Source of the DNA: Acidovorax benzenivorans
Lineage (GTDB): Bacteria > Pseudomonadota > Gammaproteobacteria > Burkholderiales > Burkholderiaceae_C
Length of the DNA: 64,000 bases
Assembly: GCF_028680575.1 (NCBI RefSeq)
Contig: NZ_JAPCKI010000009.1
Coordinates: forward strand, 62,001-126,000
Direction of reading: 5' to 3'
Shown one piece after another: positions 17,639 through 29,107 of this stretch. A program made the translations under genes and the position numbers. Positions within the stretch are counted from its first letter, which is position 1. Each line of letters starts with the position of its first letter. The notes below the pieces were generated by a model, which saw only the letters and a list, made by a program, of their open reading frames with translations, was not told where the DNA came from and did no database searches.

Positions 17639-17709
17639 GGAACGGTGGGTGGACTGGCCTGCGCATGGCCTGTTCACGGCCTACTTAAGGCCAGCGCAGC
17701 ACGGTGCAC

Positions 17710-20016
<2,307 letters not shown>

Positions 20017-20113
20017 GCGGAAATCCTGGAAGTCCTGAGCGGAAAGCAAAAACAAGGGTACCCGATGGCGTGGGCGGCGGACATGCAGGTTTATGCGTAT
20101 GCAGCATGAAGCC

Positions 20114-20145
20114 AAAACCCCCTGGCAGCCGTGGCGGACAGGGGG
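20114..20145 (-). terminator. Rho-independent terminator of the NCS2 permease gene
   Basis: On the minus strand CCCCCTG, a 14-nt loop that can itself pair in part, CAGGGGG, then TTTT. It lies about 50 bp after the permease stop. Confidence 0.75.
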
Positions 20146-20193
20146 CGGGCCACGCGGGTGGTGGCAGGTTTTCGGCAGCGGGCAGGCGAGACG

Positions 20194-21681
20194 CTAGTGG
20201 GCGTCGGCCTGGCGTGCGGCGTTGACAGCGGCGGAGGTGTCGCGGCTGGCGCCATTGAAGAAAACGTTCAGGGCCACCGCCGTGATCGAGGCCAGGAGGA
20301 TACCGGATTCGATCAGGGGGTGGATGGCATGTGGCATCCACTGGCGGAAGCTGGGCGCGATCAGCGGGACCATGCCCACGCCGATCGACACGGCCACGAT
20401 CATGGCGTTGAAGCGGTTGGTCTTGAAGTCCACCCCGCCCAGGATGCGGATGCCCGTGGCCGCCACCATGCCGAACATCACCAGCCCCGCGCCGCCCAGC
20501 ACCATGGTGGGCAGCGACTCGACCAGCGCCGCCATCTTGGGCAGCACGCCCAGCACGATCAGGATCACGCCCCCGGCCACACACACAAAGCGGCTCTTGA
20601 CACCCGTGACGGCCACCAGCCCCACGTTCTGCGAGAAGCTGGTGTACGGAAAGGTGTTGAAGATGCCCCCCAGCAGCGTGCCCAGGCCGTCGGTGCGCAG
20701 GCCGCGCGTCAGGGCCGCCTGGTCCACCTTGCGGTCGGTCATCTCGCCCAGGGCCAGGAACATGCCGGTGGATTCGATCATCACCACGATCATCACCAGG
20801 GTCATGGTCAGGATGAGGATGGGGTCGAACACCGGGGCTGCGATCTCGAACGGCAGCACCAGGTCAAACCACTGCGCCTTGGCTACCTTGTCGAAGTGCA
20901 TCAGGCCCATGCCCACGGCCACCACCGCACCGATCACGATGCCCAGCAGCACCGAGATGTTGGCGATGAAGCCCTTGGCGAACTTGGCAATCAGCAAGAT
21001 GGACAGCAGCACCAGGCCCGAGATGCCCACGCCGGTCAGGTCCGCGTATTTGGGGTTGGGCACCGTGGGCACCACCGCAAACCCCTTGGGCACCGGTGGC
21101 AGTGACGAGCCGGGGGCTCCGGCAGCGGCCTGCGCATCGGCCAGCCACTTGAGGTGCTCGGGGTTGGGCACGCTGGGCGCCGTGGGGCCCACAGGGTTGC
21201 CGAAGATCCAGTTGATGCCCACGCGCATCAGGCTGATGCCGATCACCGCAATGATGGTGCCGGTGACCACCGGCGGGAAGAAACGGAGCATGCGGCTGAC
21301 CAGCGGAGCGATCAGGATGGAGATGACGCCCGCGCCGATCACCGAGCCAAAGATCAGCCCGGCCCCAGCCGTGCCCCCGGTGCTTTGCGCCATCGAGATC
21401 ATGGGCGCCACCGAGGCAAAGGTCACCCCCATCATCACCGGCAGCTGAATGCCAAACCAGCGCGAGGCGCCCAGCGCCTGGATCAGCGTGACCAGTCCGC
21501 ACACAAACAGGTCGGCCGAGATCAGTTTGGCCACCTGGTCGGGCGTGAGGTTGAGCGCACGCCCCACGATGAGCGGTACCGCCACGGCGCCCGCATACAT
21601 CACCAGCACATGCTGAAGGCCCAGCGCCGTGAGTCGGCCCAGGGGCAGGTGTTCGTCCACGGGGTGTACGGGCGGGTTCAT
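20194..21681 (-). CDS. NCS2-family urate/xanthine/uracil permease
   Basis: 495 aa from MNPPVHPVDEHLPLGRLTAL. It has about 14 transmembrane segments and the NCS2 hallmarks QHVLVMYAGAVAVPLIVG, GIQLPVMMGVTFASV and the signature GVKSRFVCVAGGVILI with SLPTMVLGGAG. The family imports xanthine, urate or uracil with H+ or Na+. An insertion rich in Pro around residues 190-235 (EHLKWLADAQAAAGAPGSSLPPVPKG region) lies between helices, as in other members. The purine setting, an upstream GntR gene and a GTATAC site make urate or xanthine most likely. Confidence 0.88.
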   Translation of the reverse strand: MNPPVHPVDEHLPLGRLTALGLQHVLVMYAGAVAVPLIVGRALNLTPDQVAKLISADLFVCGLVTLIQALGASRWFGIQLPVMMGVTFASVAPMISMAQSTGGTAGAGLIFGSVIGAGVISILIAPLVSRMLRFFPPVVTGTIIAVIGISLMRVGINWIFGNPVGPTAPSVPNPEHLKWLADAQAAAGAPGSSLPPVPKGFAVVPTVPNPKYADLTGVGISGLVLLSILLIAKFAKGFIANISVLLGIVIGAVVAVGMGLMHFDKVAKAQWFDLVLPFEIAAPVFDPILILTMTLVMIVVMIESTGMFLALGEMTDRKVDQAALTRGLRTDGLGTLLGGIFNTFPYTSFSQNVGLVAVTGVKSRFVCVAGGVILIVLGVLPKMAALVESLPTMVLGGAGLVMFGMVAATGIRILGGVDFKTNRFNAMIVAVSIGVGMVPLIAPSFRQWMPHAIHPLIESGILLASITAVALNVFFNGASRDTSAAVNAARQADAH

Positions 21682-21716
21682 GGGTGTCCTTCGGGGGTTG
21701 GGGTGTGAATACGGAA

Positions 21717-21750
21717 TGGACACCTGTGCCAGATGGTGCACAAGTGTCCA
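21717..21750 (-). promoter_or_regulatory. Leader hairpin of the NCS2 permease mRNA
   Basis: TGGACACCTGTGC at 21717-21729 pairs with GCACAAGTGTCCA at 21738-21750, a 13-bp stem with one G-U pair and an 8-nt loop. It begins 36 nt before the start codon, just downstream of the GTATAC site. Confidence 0.55.
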
Positions 21751-21755
21751 TACAA

Positions 21756-21767
21756 AAATCGTATACA
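21756..21767. promoter_or_regulatory. Candidate GntR operator upstream of the NCS2 permease
   Basis: On the minus strand TGTATACGATTT, identical over 12 bp to the site at 50075-50086 before the first BMP gene. The centre is the palindrome GTATAC. Confidence 0.6.
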
Positions 21768-21890
21768 AAATGACCGGGCGCGCTTATCCCGGTAAACCCT
21801 TAGAAGATGGCGCAGCAAATCGACCGCCCGCCTTCAACGAAGGTCGTCGGGAGGTTTGGGGGCGGATAAGTACCGCGTGTGCGGCTTGGC

Positions 21891-22595
21891 CTAGCCCCGG
21901 TCTGTGGATGCCGCCTTGGTGCGTTGACCGGTCAACGGTGCGAGGGATTCACGCAGCCGGTCGCGCACCAGCGGTTGGCCGGGGTTCAGGGCGCCCTCCA
22001 CATGGCCGATGTGGGCCAGCATGCGTTCGCGGGCCAGCGCGGTGTTGCCGGCCTCCAGCGCCTCCACGATGGCGGCATGTTCGGCGCAGGATTGGCTGGC
22101 CGCGTGTTGCGACTGGTACAGCGAGGCGGCCAAGGTGGTGCGCGCCGTGAGGTCGCGCAGGATGTCGCTCAGGCTGCGGTGGCCCATCGCCTCGGCCAGG
22201 CAGACGTGAAAGTCTGCGAGCAGAAAGGCGCGTGTGGCGGCATCGGCGCCTTCGATGGCCTGCTGCTCGTCGGCAATGTGCGCCCGCAGGCGGCGGGTCA
22301 CGGTTTGCAGAGGGCGGCCCGCATCGGCCAGGATGCCCGATTCGATGATGCGCCGGGCCGAAAACGCATCGCGTGCATCCTCTACCGAGGGCTCCACCAC
22401 GTACCAGCCCCGGCGCGAGCGCACTTCAACAAAACCTCGCGCCTGCAGCTGCATGAGGGCTTCGCGCACCAGCGTGCGGCTCACGCCGAACAGATCGGCC
22501 AGCTCCTGCTCGCCCAGGCGCTCGCCGGGCGAGAGTTTTTGTGCAAGGATGGATTCCACCACCTGCTGGGCGATCTGGGTCTGGTTGATGCTCAT
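21891..22595 (-). CDS. FadR-family GntR regulator, probable regulator of the NCS2 permease
   Basis: 234 aa from MSINQTQIAQQVVESILAQK. The winged helix includes ERLGEQELADLFGVSRTLVREALMQL; the FCD domain carries FHVCLAEAMGH and the His-rich SCAEHAAIVEAL. It is paralogous to the regulators at 30120-30788 and 49028-49729. It starts 38 bp after the dctA stop codon on the same strand and lies upstream of the NCS2 gene, so it may control either or both. A GTATAC site precedes the permease gene. Confidence 0.88.
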   Translation of the reverse strand: MSINQTQIAQQVVESILAQKLSPGERLGEQELADLFGVSRTLVREALMQLQARGFVEVRSRRGWYVVEPSVEDARDAFSARRIIESGILADAGRPLQTVTRRLRAHIADEQQAIEGADAATRAFLLADFHVCLAEAMGHRSLSDILRDLTARTTLAASLYQSQHAASQSCAEHAAIVEALEAGNTALARERMLAHIGHVEGALNPGQPLVRDRLRESLAPLTGQRTKAASTDRG

Positions 22596-22633
22596 GGCTG
22601 GATTGTCGCGTGCTGCACAGATGCCATGCCCGC

Positions 22634-23914
22634 TCAGGCGCGTGGCGATGGGGGCTCGCGGCCGTCGAGCACGGCATGGGCACGTTCGCGGTCGATATCG
22701 CCCTCCCACGCCGCCACGGCCACGGTGGCGACGCAGTTGCCGACGAGGTTGCCCAGCGCGCGGGCGATGCCCATGAACCAGTCCACCGACAACACCAGTA
22801 CCAGGCCGATGGCCGGGATGGCAGGGATCGCCTGCAAGGTGGCCGCCAGCACCACGATGGCCGAGCCCGGCACACCGTGTGCGCCCTTGGAGGTGACCAG
22901 CGAGATCGCCAGGATCGTCAACAGGTCGGCCATGGAGATTGGCGTGTTGGTGGCCTGGGCGATGAACACGGCTGCCAGCGTGATGTAGATCGAGAACGCG
23001 TCCAGGTTGAATGAGTAGCCCGTGGGGATCACCAGGCCCACGGTCGATTCGCGGATGCCCATGTGCTTGAGCTTGGCCATGATCTGCGGCAACACGCTGT
23101 CGGATGATGTGGTGGCAAACACCACGGCCAGCTCCTCGCGCAAGTAGCGCAGCAGCTTGAACAGGCTGAAGCCCGACAGCCGCATGATGAGGCCCAGCAC
23201 CACCACGACGAAGATGGCCACGGCGGCGTAGAACAGCGCCACCAGCATGCCCAGCTGCTTGAGGGAGCCCAGGCCATACTTGCCCACGGTGAATGCAATG
23301 GCGCCGAGCACACCCAGAGGGGCGAGTTTGATGATGATGCCCATCGTCTTGAACAGCACGTGCGACAGGTCTTCGATCAGCAGCGTGACCCGTGCCCCGC
23401 GCTCACCCAGCATGGCCAGTGCACAGCCAAAAACGATGGAGAACAGCAGTACCTGCAAGACATCGCCGTTGGCGAACGCGCTCACGGCCGTGGTGGGAAT
23501 GAGCTTGAGCAAGAAGTCGGTGAAGCCGCCCCCGGTGAGCTTGCTGGCGTTCTCGGCGTAGGCGCCCATGGCTTTGGGGTCCAGCGCCTTGGGGTCCACG
23601 TTCATGCCCACACCCGGCTCGAACCAGAAAGCCAGCGCCAGGCCCAACAGCAGCGCGATGGTGGTCACCAATTCAAAGTAGATCAGCGACTTGATGCCCA
23701 CCCGGCCCACCCGCTGCAGGTCGCCGGTGCCTGCGATGCCATGCACCACCACGCAGAAGACGATGAGCGGGATCAGCATCTTGATGAGCTTGATGAAACC
23801 GTCGCCCAGGGGCTTGAGCGCGATGGCGGTGTCGGGCCAGACCAGGCCTACCACCACACCGGCTATCAAGGCCAGCACCACCTGGCCAAAAAGGGATTTG
23901 AAAAACCGGGGCAT
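22634..23914 (-). CDS. dctA: C4-dicarboxylate:cation symporter
   Basis: 426 aa from MPRFFKSLFGQVVLALIAGV. Glutamate/DAACS-family motifs are clear: LIPLIVFCVVVHGIAG, the serine-rich ATTSSDSVLPQIM in the re-entrant loop, PTGYSFNLDAFSIY and GAHGVPGSAIVVLAATL. It imports succinate, fumarate and malate with cations, which would feed malic enzyme. The extension upstream of the chosen Met lacks coding character. The C-terminal REPPSPRA tail is short. Confidence 0.92.
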   Translation of the reverse strand: MPRFFKSLFGQVVLALIAGVVVGLVWPDTAIALKPLGDGFIKLIKMLIPLIVFCVVVHGIAGTGDLQRVGRVGIKSLIYFELVTTIALLLGLALAFWFEPGVGMNVDPKALDPKAMGAYAENASKLTGGGFTDFLLKLIPTTAVSAFANGDVLQVLLFSIVFGCALAMLGERGARVTLLIEDLSHVLFKTMGIIIKLAPLGVLGAIAFTVGKYGLGSLKQLGMLVALFYAAVAIFVVVVLGLIMRLSGFSLFKLLRYLREELAVVFATTSSDSVLPQIMAKLKHMGIRESTVGLVIPTGYSFNLDAFSIYITLAAVFIAQATNTPISMADLLTILAISLVTSKGAHGVPGSAIVVLAATLQAIPAIPAIGLVLVLSVDWFMGIARALGNLVGNCVATVAVAAWEGDIDRERAHAVLDGREPPSPRA

Positions 23915-24027
23915 GCCAACTCCTTCAGTAGCTTTTTGAACGCAAATCTTGCATACAAGAACTGTAGGCAAGTCTGGTGGTGGGCGGTATGAGGGTATGC
24001 CCGCATGGTGTCGCGAAGGCTGCAATG

Positions 24028-24057
24028 AAAAAGGCCACGCCCTTGTGGGGCGTGGCC
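24028..24057 (-). terminator. Rho-independent terminator of ggt
   Basis: On the minus strand GGCCACGCCCC-ACAA-GGGCGTGGCC is followed by TTTTT, about 50 bp after the ggt stop codon. Confidence 0.88.
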
Positions 24058-24107
24058 TGGCACATACAGACAACTAAACACAGCCCGCGCGAGGCGGGGG
24101 TTGGCAA

Positions 24108-25886
24108 TCAGTAGCCGAGCGTCTTGCCGTCGGGGTTGCGAGGGTCGGAGTAGCCGTACAGCGCGCCGCCCCGGATCTGGATCGTCTGCGTGCGGCCCAT
24201 CGACGGCTTCACCGCGATGTTGTGGCCGCGCTGCTTGAGCAGGGCGATGGTGTCGGGCGACAGTCCCTTTTCGACGCGCAGCTCGTCCGGCGTCCACTGG
24301 TGGTGCACGCGGGGTGCGGCAGCGGCCTCGGCAGGGTTCATGCCGAAGTCGATGGTGTTCACCACTGTCTGCAGCACCGTGGTGATGATGCGCGCGCCGC
24401 CGGGGCTGCCGGTGACCAGCGTGGGCTTGCCGTCTTTCAGCACCAGGGTGGGCGTCATGGACGACAGGGGGCGCTTCTTGGCGGCTACCGCGTTAGCGTC
24501 ACCACCGACCAGGCCGTAGGCATTGGCCACGCCGGGCTTGGCCGAGAAGTCGTCCATCTCGTTGTTGAGCAAGATGCCCGTGCCCTTGGCGACGATGCCG
24601 CTGCCGAAGTTGGTGTTCAGCGTGTAGGTCACGGCCACGGCGTTGCCGGTCTTGTCCACCACCGAGTAGTGGGTGGTCTGGTCGCTTTCATACGGCTGTG
24701 GCTGGCCGGGCTTGATGCTCTTGCCGCTGCGTGCGGTGTTGGCGTCGATGCCCTTGGCCAGCGATGCGGCGTATCGCTTGGAGGTCAGGCCCTTGAGCGG
24801 GATCTTCACGAAGTCCGGGTCGCCCAGGTACTCGGCGCGGTCGGCATATGCCAGCTTCATGCTCTCGGCCATGTAGTGGATGGTCTGCGCGCTGTTGGGG
24901 CCCCACTGGGCCAGGGGCAGGGGTTCCAGCATGTTCAGGATCTGCACCAGGTGCGGGCCGCCCGAGGAGGGTGGGGGCATGGTCACGATCTCGTAGCCAC
25001 GGTAGGTGCCGCGCGTGGGCACGCGCTCGGCCACCTTGTATTCGCGCAGGTCCTGCAGCGTCAGGGCACCGGCGTGTGGGGCCATTTCGGCGGCGATCTT
25101 CTGGGCGATCTCGCCTTCGTAGAACGCCTTGGCGCCCTGTTGGGCGATGAGGCGCATGGACTGGGCCAGGTCTTTTTGCACCAGCGGGTCACCCACCTTC
25201 AGGGGCTCGCCGTTCTTCCAGAAGATGGCCTGGGTGGCAGGCCATTGGCCCATGTTCTTCTTCTCTTGCTGCAGGATCTTGGCGAGCGTTTCGCTCACCG
25301 GGAAGCCCTTGTCGGCCAGTTCGATGGCCGGGGCGATCACACGCGACAGGGGCAGGGTGCCCCAGCTCTTGAGTGCGTGCTCCATGCCCGCCACGGTGCC
25401 GGGCACGCCTACGGCGTAGTGGGTGTACAGCGACTTGCCGTCCACCACGTTGCCCTTGGCATCCAGGTACATGTCGCGCGTGGCCTTGATAGGTGCGACT
25501 TCGCGGAAGTCGAGGGCCACACTCTTGCCGGTCTTGGCGTCGTGCACCACCATGAAGCCGCCACCACCCAGGTTGCCCGCATTGGGCAGGGCCACGGCCA
25601 GCGCAAAGCCGATGCCCACGGCCGCATCCACTGCGTTGCCACCGGCCTTGAGGATGTCCAGGCCGATCTTCGAGGCAAGCTCCTGCTCGGTCGCGACCAT
25701 GCCATTGCGCGCCACCACGGGGTGGAACACGTCCATGTCAAAGTCGTACGCGGCGCTCGCGGCCTGGGCCGAGGCGGTCTGCTGTACGGCAGGTGCGGTG
25801 GCCGCGGGCGGCGTGCTGCCGCAGGCGGTGAGGCTGGCCAGGGCCAGCGCGACGCTGCCAGCCAGCAGCGTTTGGCGGATGTTCAT
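24108..25886 (-). CDS. ggt: Gamma-glutamyltranspeptidase, lipoprotein form
   Basis: 592 aa from MNIRQTLLAGSVALALASLTACGS, a lipoprotein signal with lipobox LTAC. The proenzyme motif QTTHYSVVDKTGNAVAVTYTLN places the autocleavage and nucleophile Thr in TTHYS near residue 405. The small-subunit motifs SSMTPTLVLKDGKP and GSPGGARI give the glutamate pocket, and NAVDAAVGIGFALAV is in the large subunit. It hydrolyses glutathione and gamma-glutamyl compounds at the membrane or periplasm. No obvious link to the purine genes. Confidence 0.95.
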   Translation of the reverse strand: MNIRQTLLAGSVALALASLTACGSTPPAATAPAVQQTASAQAASAAYDFDMDVFHPVVARNGMVATEQELASKIGLDILKAGGNAVDAAVGIGFALAVALPNAGNLGGGGFMVVHDAKTGKSVALDFREVAPIKATRDMYLDAKGNVVDGKSLYTHYAVGVPGTVAGMEHALKSWGTLPLSRVIAPAIELADKGFPVSETLAKILQQEKKNMGQWPATQAIFWKNGEPLKVGDPLVQKDLAQSMRLIAQQGAKAFYEGEIAQKIAAEMAPHAGALTLQDLREYKVAERVPTRGTYRGYEIVTMPPPSSGGPHLVQILNMLEPLPLAQWGPNSAQTIHYMAESMKLAYADRAEYLGDPDFVKIPLKGLTSKRYAASLAKGIDANTARSGKSIKPGQPQPYESDQTTHYSVVDKTGNAVAVTYTLNTNFGSGIVAKGTGILLNNEMDDFSAKPGVANAYGLVGGDANAVAAKKRPLSSMTPTLVLKDGKPTLVTGSPGGARIITTVLQTVVNTIDFGMNPAEAAAAPRVHHQWTPDELRVEKGLSPDTIALLKQRGHNIAVKPSMGRTQTIQIRGGALYGYSDPRNPDGKTLGY

Positions 25887-25928
25887 GAGGTATCTCCTGG
25901 GTTGTTTGTTGGTCTTTGAAAATGACGA

Positions 25929-25957
25929 CGGGCGCACCCACCGGATGGATGCGCCCG
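25929..25957 (-). terminator. Hairpin between the M20 hydrolase and ggt genes
   Basis: CGGGCGCA and TGCGCCCG form a perfect 8-bp stem with a 13-nt loop that contains a further CCA/TGG pair. It separates the ureide operon from ggt but has no immediate T-run. Confidence 0.45.
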
Positions 25958-26059
25958 CGTCAGTGTAGGCCGGTCACTGGGCTGCAGGAGGCAACCCGGT
26001 CATGACATTGAAACGCTGTAGTGATGCGCTTCTGGCATTACCGTTTCTTATGCAGCGGC

Positions 26060-27310
26060 TCAGGCCAGCAGGTCGCTCAGCGTGCGGGCAATCACCTTGG
26101 TGGCGCGGCGCAGGTCTTCCAGCTGCAGACGTTCGTCGGCCCGCTTGGCATGCGATTCGAGCACCGTGCGGGGGCCTGCACCGTAAATCACGCCGGGAAT
26201 GCCGCGCTCTACGTACAGGCGCACATCGGTGTACAGCGGCGTGCCCACGGCGGGCACAGGCTCGCCAAGCACCGTCTGCGCGTGTTTCTGAATGGCCTGC
26301 ACCAGCGGCGCATTGCCCGCCAGCGGGGTCATGGCGTTGGCCAGCAGCAAGCGCTTGATGTCCACGCTGATGCCCGCGCGCTCGCCCGCAGCCTGCTCGA
26401 TGATGCGGCGGATGTTGGCTTCGACCTCCACCGGGTTCTCTTCGGGGATCATGCGGCGGTCGAGCTTGAACATCACCTTGCCGGGCACCACGTTGGTGTT
26501 GGTGCCACCCTCGATGCGGCCTACGTTCAGGTAGGGGTGTTTGATGCCTTCGACCTTGGACGTGACCTTCTTGTACGCATCGTTCTGCGCATACAGCGCG
26601 TTCAGGATGTGCACGGCGCCCTGCAGGGCATCCACTCCGGTGTGGGGCACGGCGGCATGGGCCATCTTGCCGTGCACCGTCACTTCCATCTGCAGGCAGC
26701 CGTTGTGGGCGGTGACCACTTCGTAGCTGAAGCCTGCGGCAATCATCAGGTCGGGCTTCGTCAACCCCTTTTGCAGCAGCCAGCCGGGACCGAGTTCGCC
26801 GCCAAACTCTTCGTCGTAGGTGAAGTGCAGCTCTACCGCGCCCTGGGTGGGTCTGGCCACGGCTTCCAAGGCCCGCACGGCAAAGGTGAAGCTTGCAAAG
26901 TCGCTCTTGCTCACGGCGGTGGCGCGGCCGTACATGGCGCCATCGACGATCTCGGCACCGTAGGGGTCGTGCGTCCAGCCTTCGCCCGGAGGCACCACGT
27001 CACCATGGGCGTTCAGCGCAATGGTCTTACCGCCGCTGCCCTGCGCACCGTACTGGCGACGCACGATGAGGTTGGTGATCGACTCCATGCCGTAGGCCAA
27101 CACATCGGCGGCGGGCACGGCATGTTTTTCTGCCGTGTAGCCAAACTCGGTGAGCAGCTCTGCCGTGCGCTCGGCGTGGGGGGCGTTGTTGCCGGGTGGG
27201 GTGTCGGTGGGCACACGCACCAGGGCCTGCAAGAAGCGCACTTCTTCGTCAAAGTGCTGGTCGATCCAGGCGTCCAGGGCGGCGTAAGAGGCCGGTGTGG
27301 GAGTGGTCAT
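26060..27310 (-). CDS. M20-family metallohydrolase (ArgE/DapE/ACY1-like) of the ureide operon
   Basis: 416 aa from MTTPTPASYAALDAWIDQHF. Di-zinc motifs are present: LNAHGDVVPPGEGW (His, Asp), FTYDEEFGGELGP (catalytic and metal Glu) and a late TDVRLYVERGIPGVIYGAGP region, with the dimerisation domain between. It overlaps the upstream UraD-AllC gene by 4 bp, so it is part of ureide degradation. A plausible substrate is a carbamoyl or ureido intermediate after allantoate, such as ureidoglycine or ureidoglycolate, or a peptide-like side product. The substrate is inference; the fold is clear. Confidence 0.85.
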   Translation of the reverse strand: MTTPTPASYAALDAWIDQHFDEEVRFLQALVRVPTDTPPGNNAPHAERTAELLTEFGYTAEKHAVPAADVLAYGMESITNLIVRRQYGAQGSGGKTIALNAHGDVVPPGEGWTHDPYGAEIVDGAMYGRATAVSKSDFASFTFAVRALEAVARPTQGAVELHFTYDEEFGGELGPGWLLQKGLTKPDLMIAAGFSYEVVTAHNGCLQMEVTVHGKMAHAAVPHTGVDALQGAVHILNALYAQNDAYKKVTSKVEGIKHPYLNVGRIEGGTNTNVVPGKVMFKLDRRMIPEENPVEVEANIRRIIEQAAGERAGISVDIKRLLLANAMTPLAGNAPLVQAIQKHAQTVLGEPVPAVGTPLYTDVRLYVERGIPGVIYGAGPRTVLESHAKRADERLQLEDLRRATKVIARTLSDLLA

Positions 27311-29091
27311 GGGTGGGTTTCCTCGGCAAGCTGGTGCAGCACCTGGGTGAAGGCGTCCACGGCCAGCTGCATGTCGTTGTTGGTGGTGGATTCGAGTGGG
27401 TTGTGGCTGATGCCGGAGTTTTCTCCGCGCACAAACAGCATGGCCTGCGGCATGATTTCGTGCAGCTTCATCGCATCGTGGCCCGCGCCGCTGGGCATGC
27501 GGAACACGGGCACGCCCAGGTGGTCCACCGCACGCTCCCAATGGTGCTGCAGGGCCGGGGCGCTGGGGGCGGCGGCGGCGCGCATGGATTGCTCCAGCGT
27601 ATTGCGCAGGCCGCGCCGGGCAGCAATCTGCCCCAGCTGGTCCAGCACATCTCGCACCAGCGCGTCACGTTGCGGATCGGTGGGCGCACGCAGGTCCAGG
27701 CTGAACTGGCAGCGGCCCGGCACCACATTGATGGAGCCGCCGGGCACGTTGAGCAGGCCGATCGTGCCCACCGAGTCTCCGTCCTGGGCGGCGCGCTGCT
27801 CGATGTACAACGCCAACTCCGCCACGGCCACAGCCGCATCGCGGCGGCGATCCATAGGGGTGGTGCCTGCGTGGCTGGCGGTGCCGATCATCTCGCCCAC
27901 AAAGCGCACACCACCGTTGATGGAGGTGACCACGCCCAGGGGCAGGTCCAGCTCGTTGAGCACCGGGCCCTGTTCGATGTGGACTTCAATGAAGCCCAGG
28001 TACTGTGCCGGGTCGCGCTGTAGCTTGGTGATGTCGTCAATGCACAGGCCCGCATGCTGCATGGCCGCGCGCATGGTCACGCCATCGGCATCCTTCTGGT
28101 CGAGCCATGCGGGGTTGAAGTGCCCGATGAGCGCGCCCGAACCCAGGAAGGTGGCTTTGTAGCGCTGGCCTTCCTCTTCGGCAAAAGCGATGACCTCGAT
28201 GCCAAACGGCAGGCGGCGACCCGCGCGGTGCAGCTCGCGCACGCAGGCCATGGGCACAAAGATGCCCAGGCGCCCGTCGTACTTGCCGCCATTGCGCACG
28301 GTGTCGTAGTGGCTGCCCGTCATGAGGTACTTGCCCTGTGCTGCGTCAGGGGCCGGGTGGTAGCGCCCCACCACGTTGCCCACAGCGTCCACCTCGACCT
28401 CGTCAAAACCGCAGTCGCGCATCCAGTGGCTGATGCGTTGGGCGCAGGCGCGGTGCGCGTCGGTCAGGTAGGTGACGGTGAGTTGGCCCTTTTCGGCAAA
28501 GCCAGGGTCGGAGTGTTCGGCCAGCTTTTCATGCCAGTCCCACACGTCGTTGCCCAGCACGGGCTCGGCGGCGAACTTGTCGGCGAGGCGGATCTCGGCA
28601 ATGCGGTGGATGTTGCGCAAGGCCTCGGCCACCTCAAATTCCGGGTGGTTGTCGAGCCGCCGCGCAAAGGTGTCGATGATCTGCTGCTTGTTCAACCCCG
28701 CGCCGCGCGGTCCGCGCACGGCCAGGATGAAGGGGAAACCAAAACGTGCGTTGTAGTCCGCATTGAGCTGCTGGATGCGCGCGAACTCTTCAGGCGTGCA
28801 CTGCGTCAGGCCCGCCTTGGATTGTTCGTTGGTCGATTCGGCCGTGAGGTTTTGCGCCACCATGGCCTTGCCCGCCAACTCGGGGTGGGCGCGGATCAGG
28901 CCCAGCTTGGCGTCTGGCCCGGCGGTACGCACCACCTGCGCCAGCGCGTGCTTCAGGTGCGCCAGCGTCCGGAAGGGCCGCTGCGCCAGGGCCTGCTCGG
29001 CAATCCAGGGCGAGTGTTCGTACAGCCCGTCCAGCAGCGCCAGGGCCTCGGCGGGGCTGGCGGCGTTGAATTGTTCCAGGGTCAGTGGCAT
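27307..29091 (-). CDS. Fusion of OHCU decarboxylase (UraD) and allantoate amidohydrolase-like M20 domain
   Basis: 594 aa. Residues 1 to about 165 are UraD: MPLTLEQFNAASPAEAL, AHPELAGKAM with the catalytic-type His, and GFPFILAVRG. From about residue 175 a Zn-dependent carbamoylase-type hydrolase follows, with GSHYDTVRNGGKYDG, AFAEEEGQRY, EVHIEQGPVLNE, SHAGTTPMDRRRDA and PSGAGHDAM. The first domain turns OHCU into S-allantoin and the second opens allantoate to ureidoglycine, so the fusion skips the allantoinase step supplied by PuuE next door. Both active sites look intact. Cytosolic, cotranscribed with puuE and the M20 gene. Confidence 0.9.
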   Translation of the reverse strand: MPLTLEQFNAASPAEALALLDGLYEHSPWIAEQALAQRPFRTLAHLKHALAQVVRTAGPDAKLGLIRAHPELAGKAMVAQNLTAESTNEQSKAGLTQCTPEEFARIQQLNADYNARFGFPFILAVRGPRGAGLNKQQIIDTFARRLDNHPEFEVAEALRNIHRIAEIRLADKFAAEPVLGNDVWDWHEKLAEHSDPGFAEKGQLTVTYLTDAHRACAQRISHWMRDCGFDEVEVDAVGNVVGRYHPAPDAAQGKYLMTGSHYDTVRNGGKYDGRLGIFVPMACVRELHRAGRRLPFGIEVIAFAEEEGQRYKATFLGSGALIGHFNPAWLDQKDADGVTMRAAMQHAGLCIDDITKLQRDPAQYLGFIEVHIEQGPVLNELDLPLGVVTSINGGVRFVGEMIGTASHAGTTPMDRRRDAAVAVAELALYIEQRAAQDGDSVGTIGLLNVPGGSINVVPGRCQFSLDLRAPTDPQRDALVRDVLDQLGQIAARRGLRNTLEQSMRAAAAPSAPALQHHWERAVDHLGVPVFRMPSGAGHDAMKLHEIMPQAMLFVRGENSGISHNPLESTTNNDMQLAVDAFTQVLHQLAEETHP

Positions 29092-29107
29092 GGTAGGTGC
29101 TTCAAAA

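Noticed and set aside
26021-28162. 713-codon plus-strand open frame across the M20 and UraD-AllC genes
   Set aside because: Antisense to two well-supported genes; composition is that of a shadow frame and no motif is visible.
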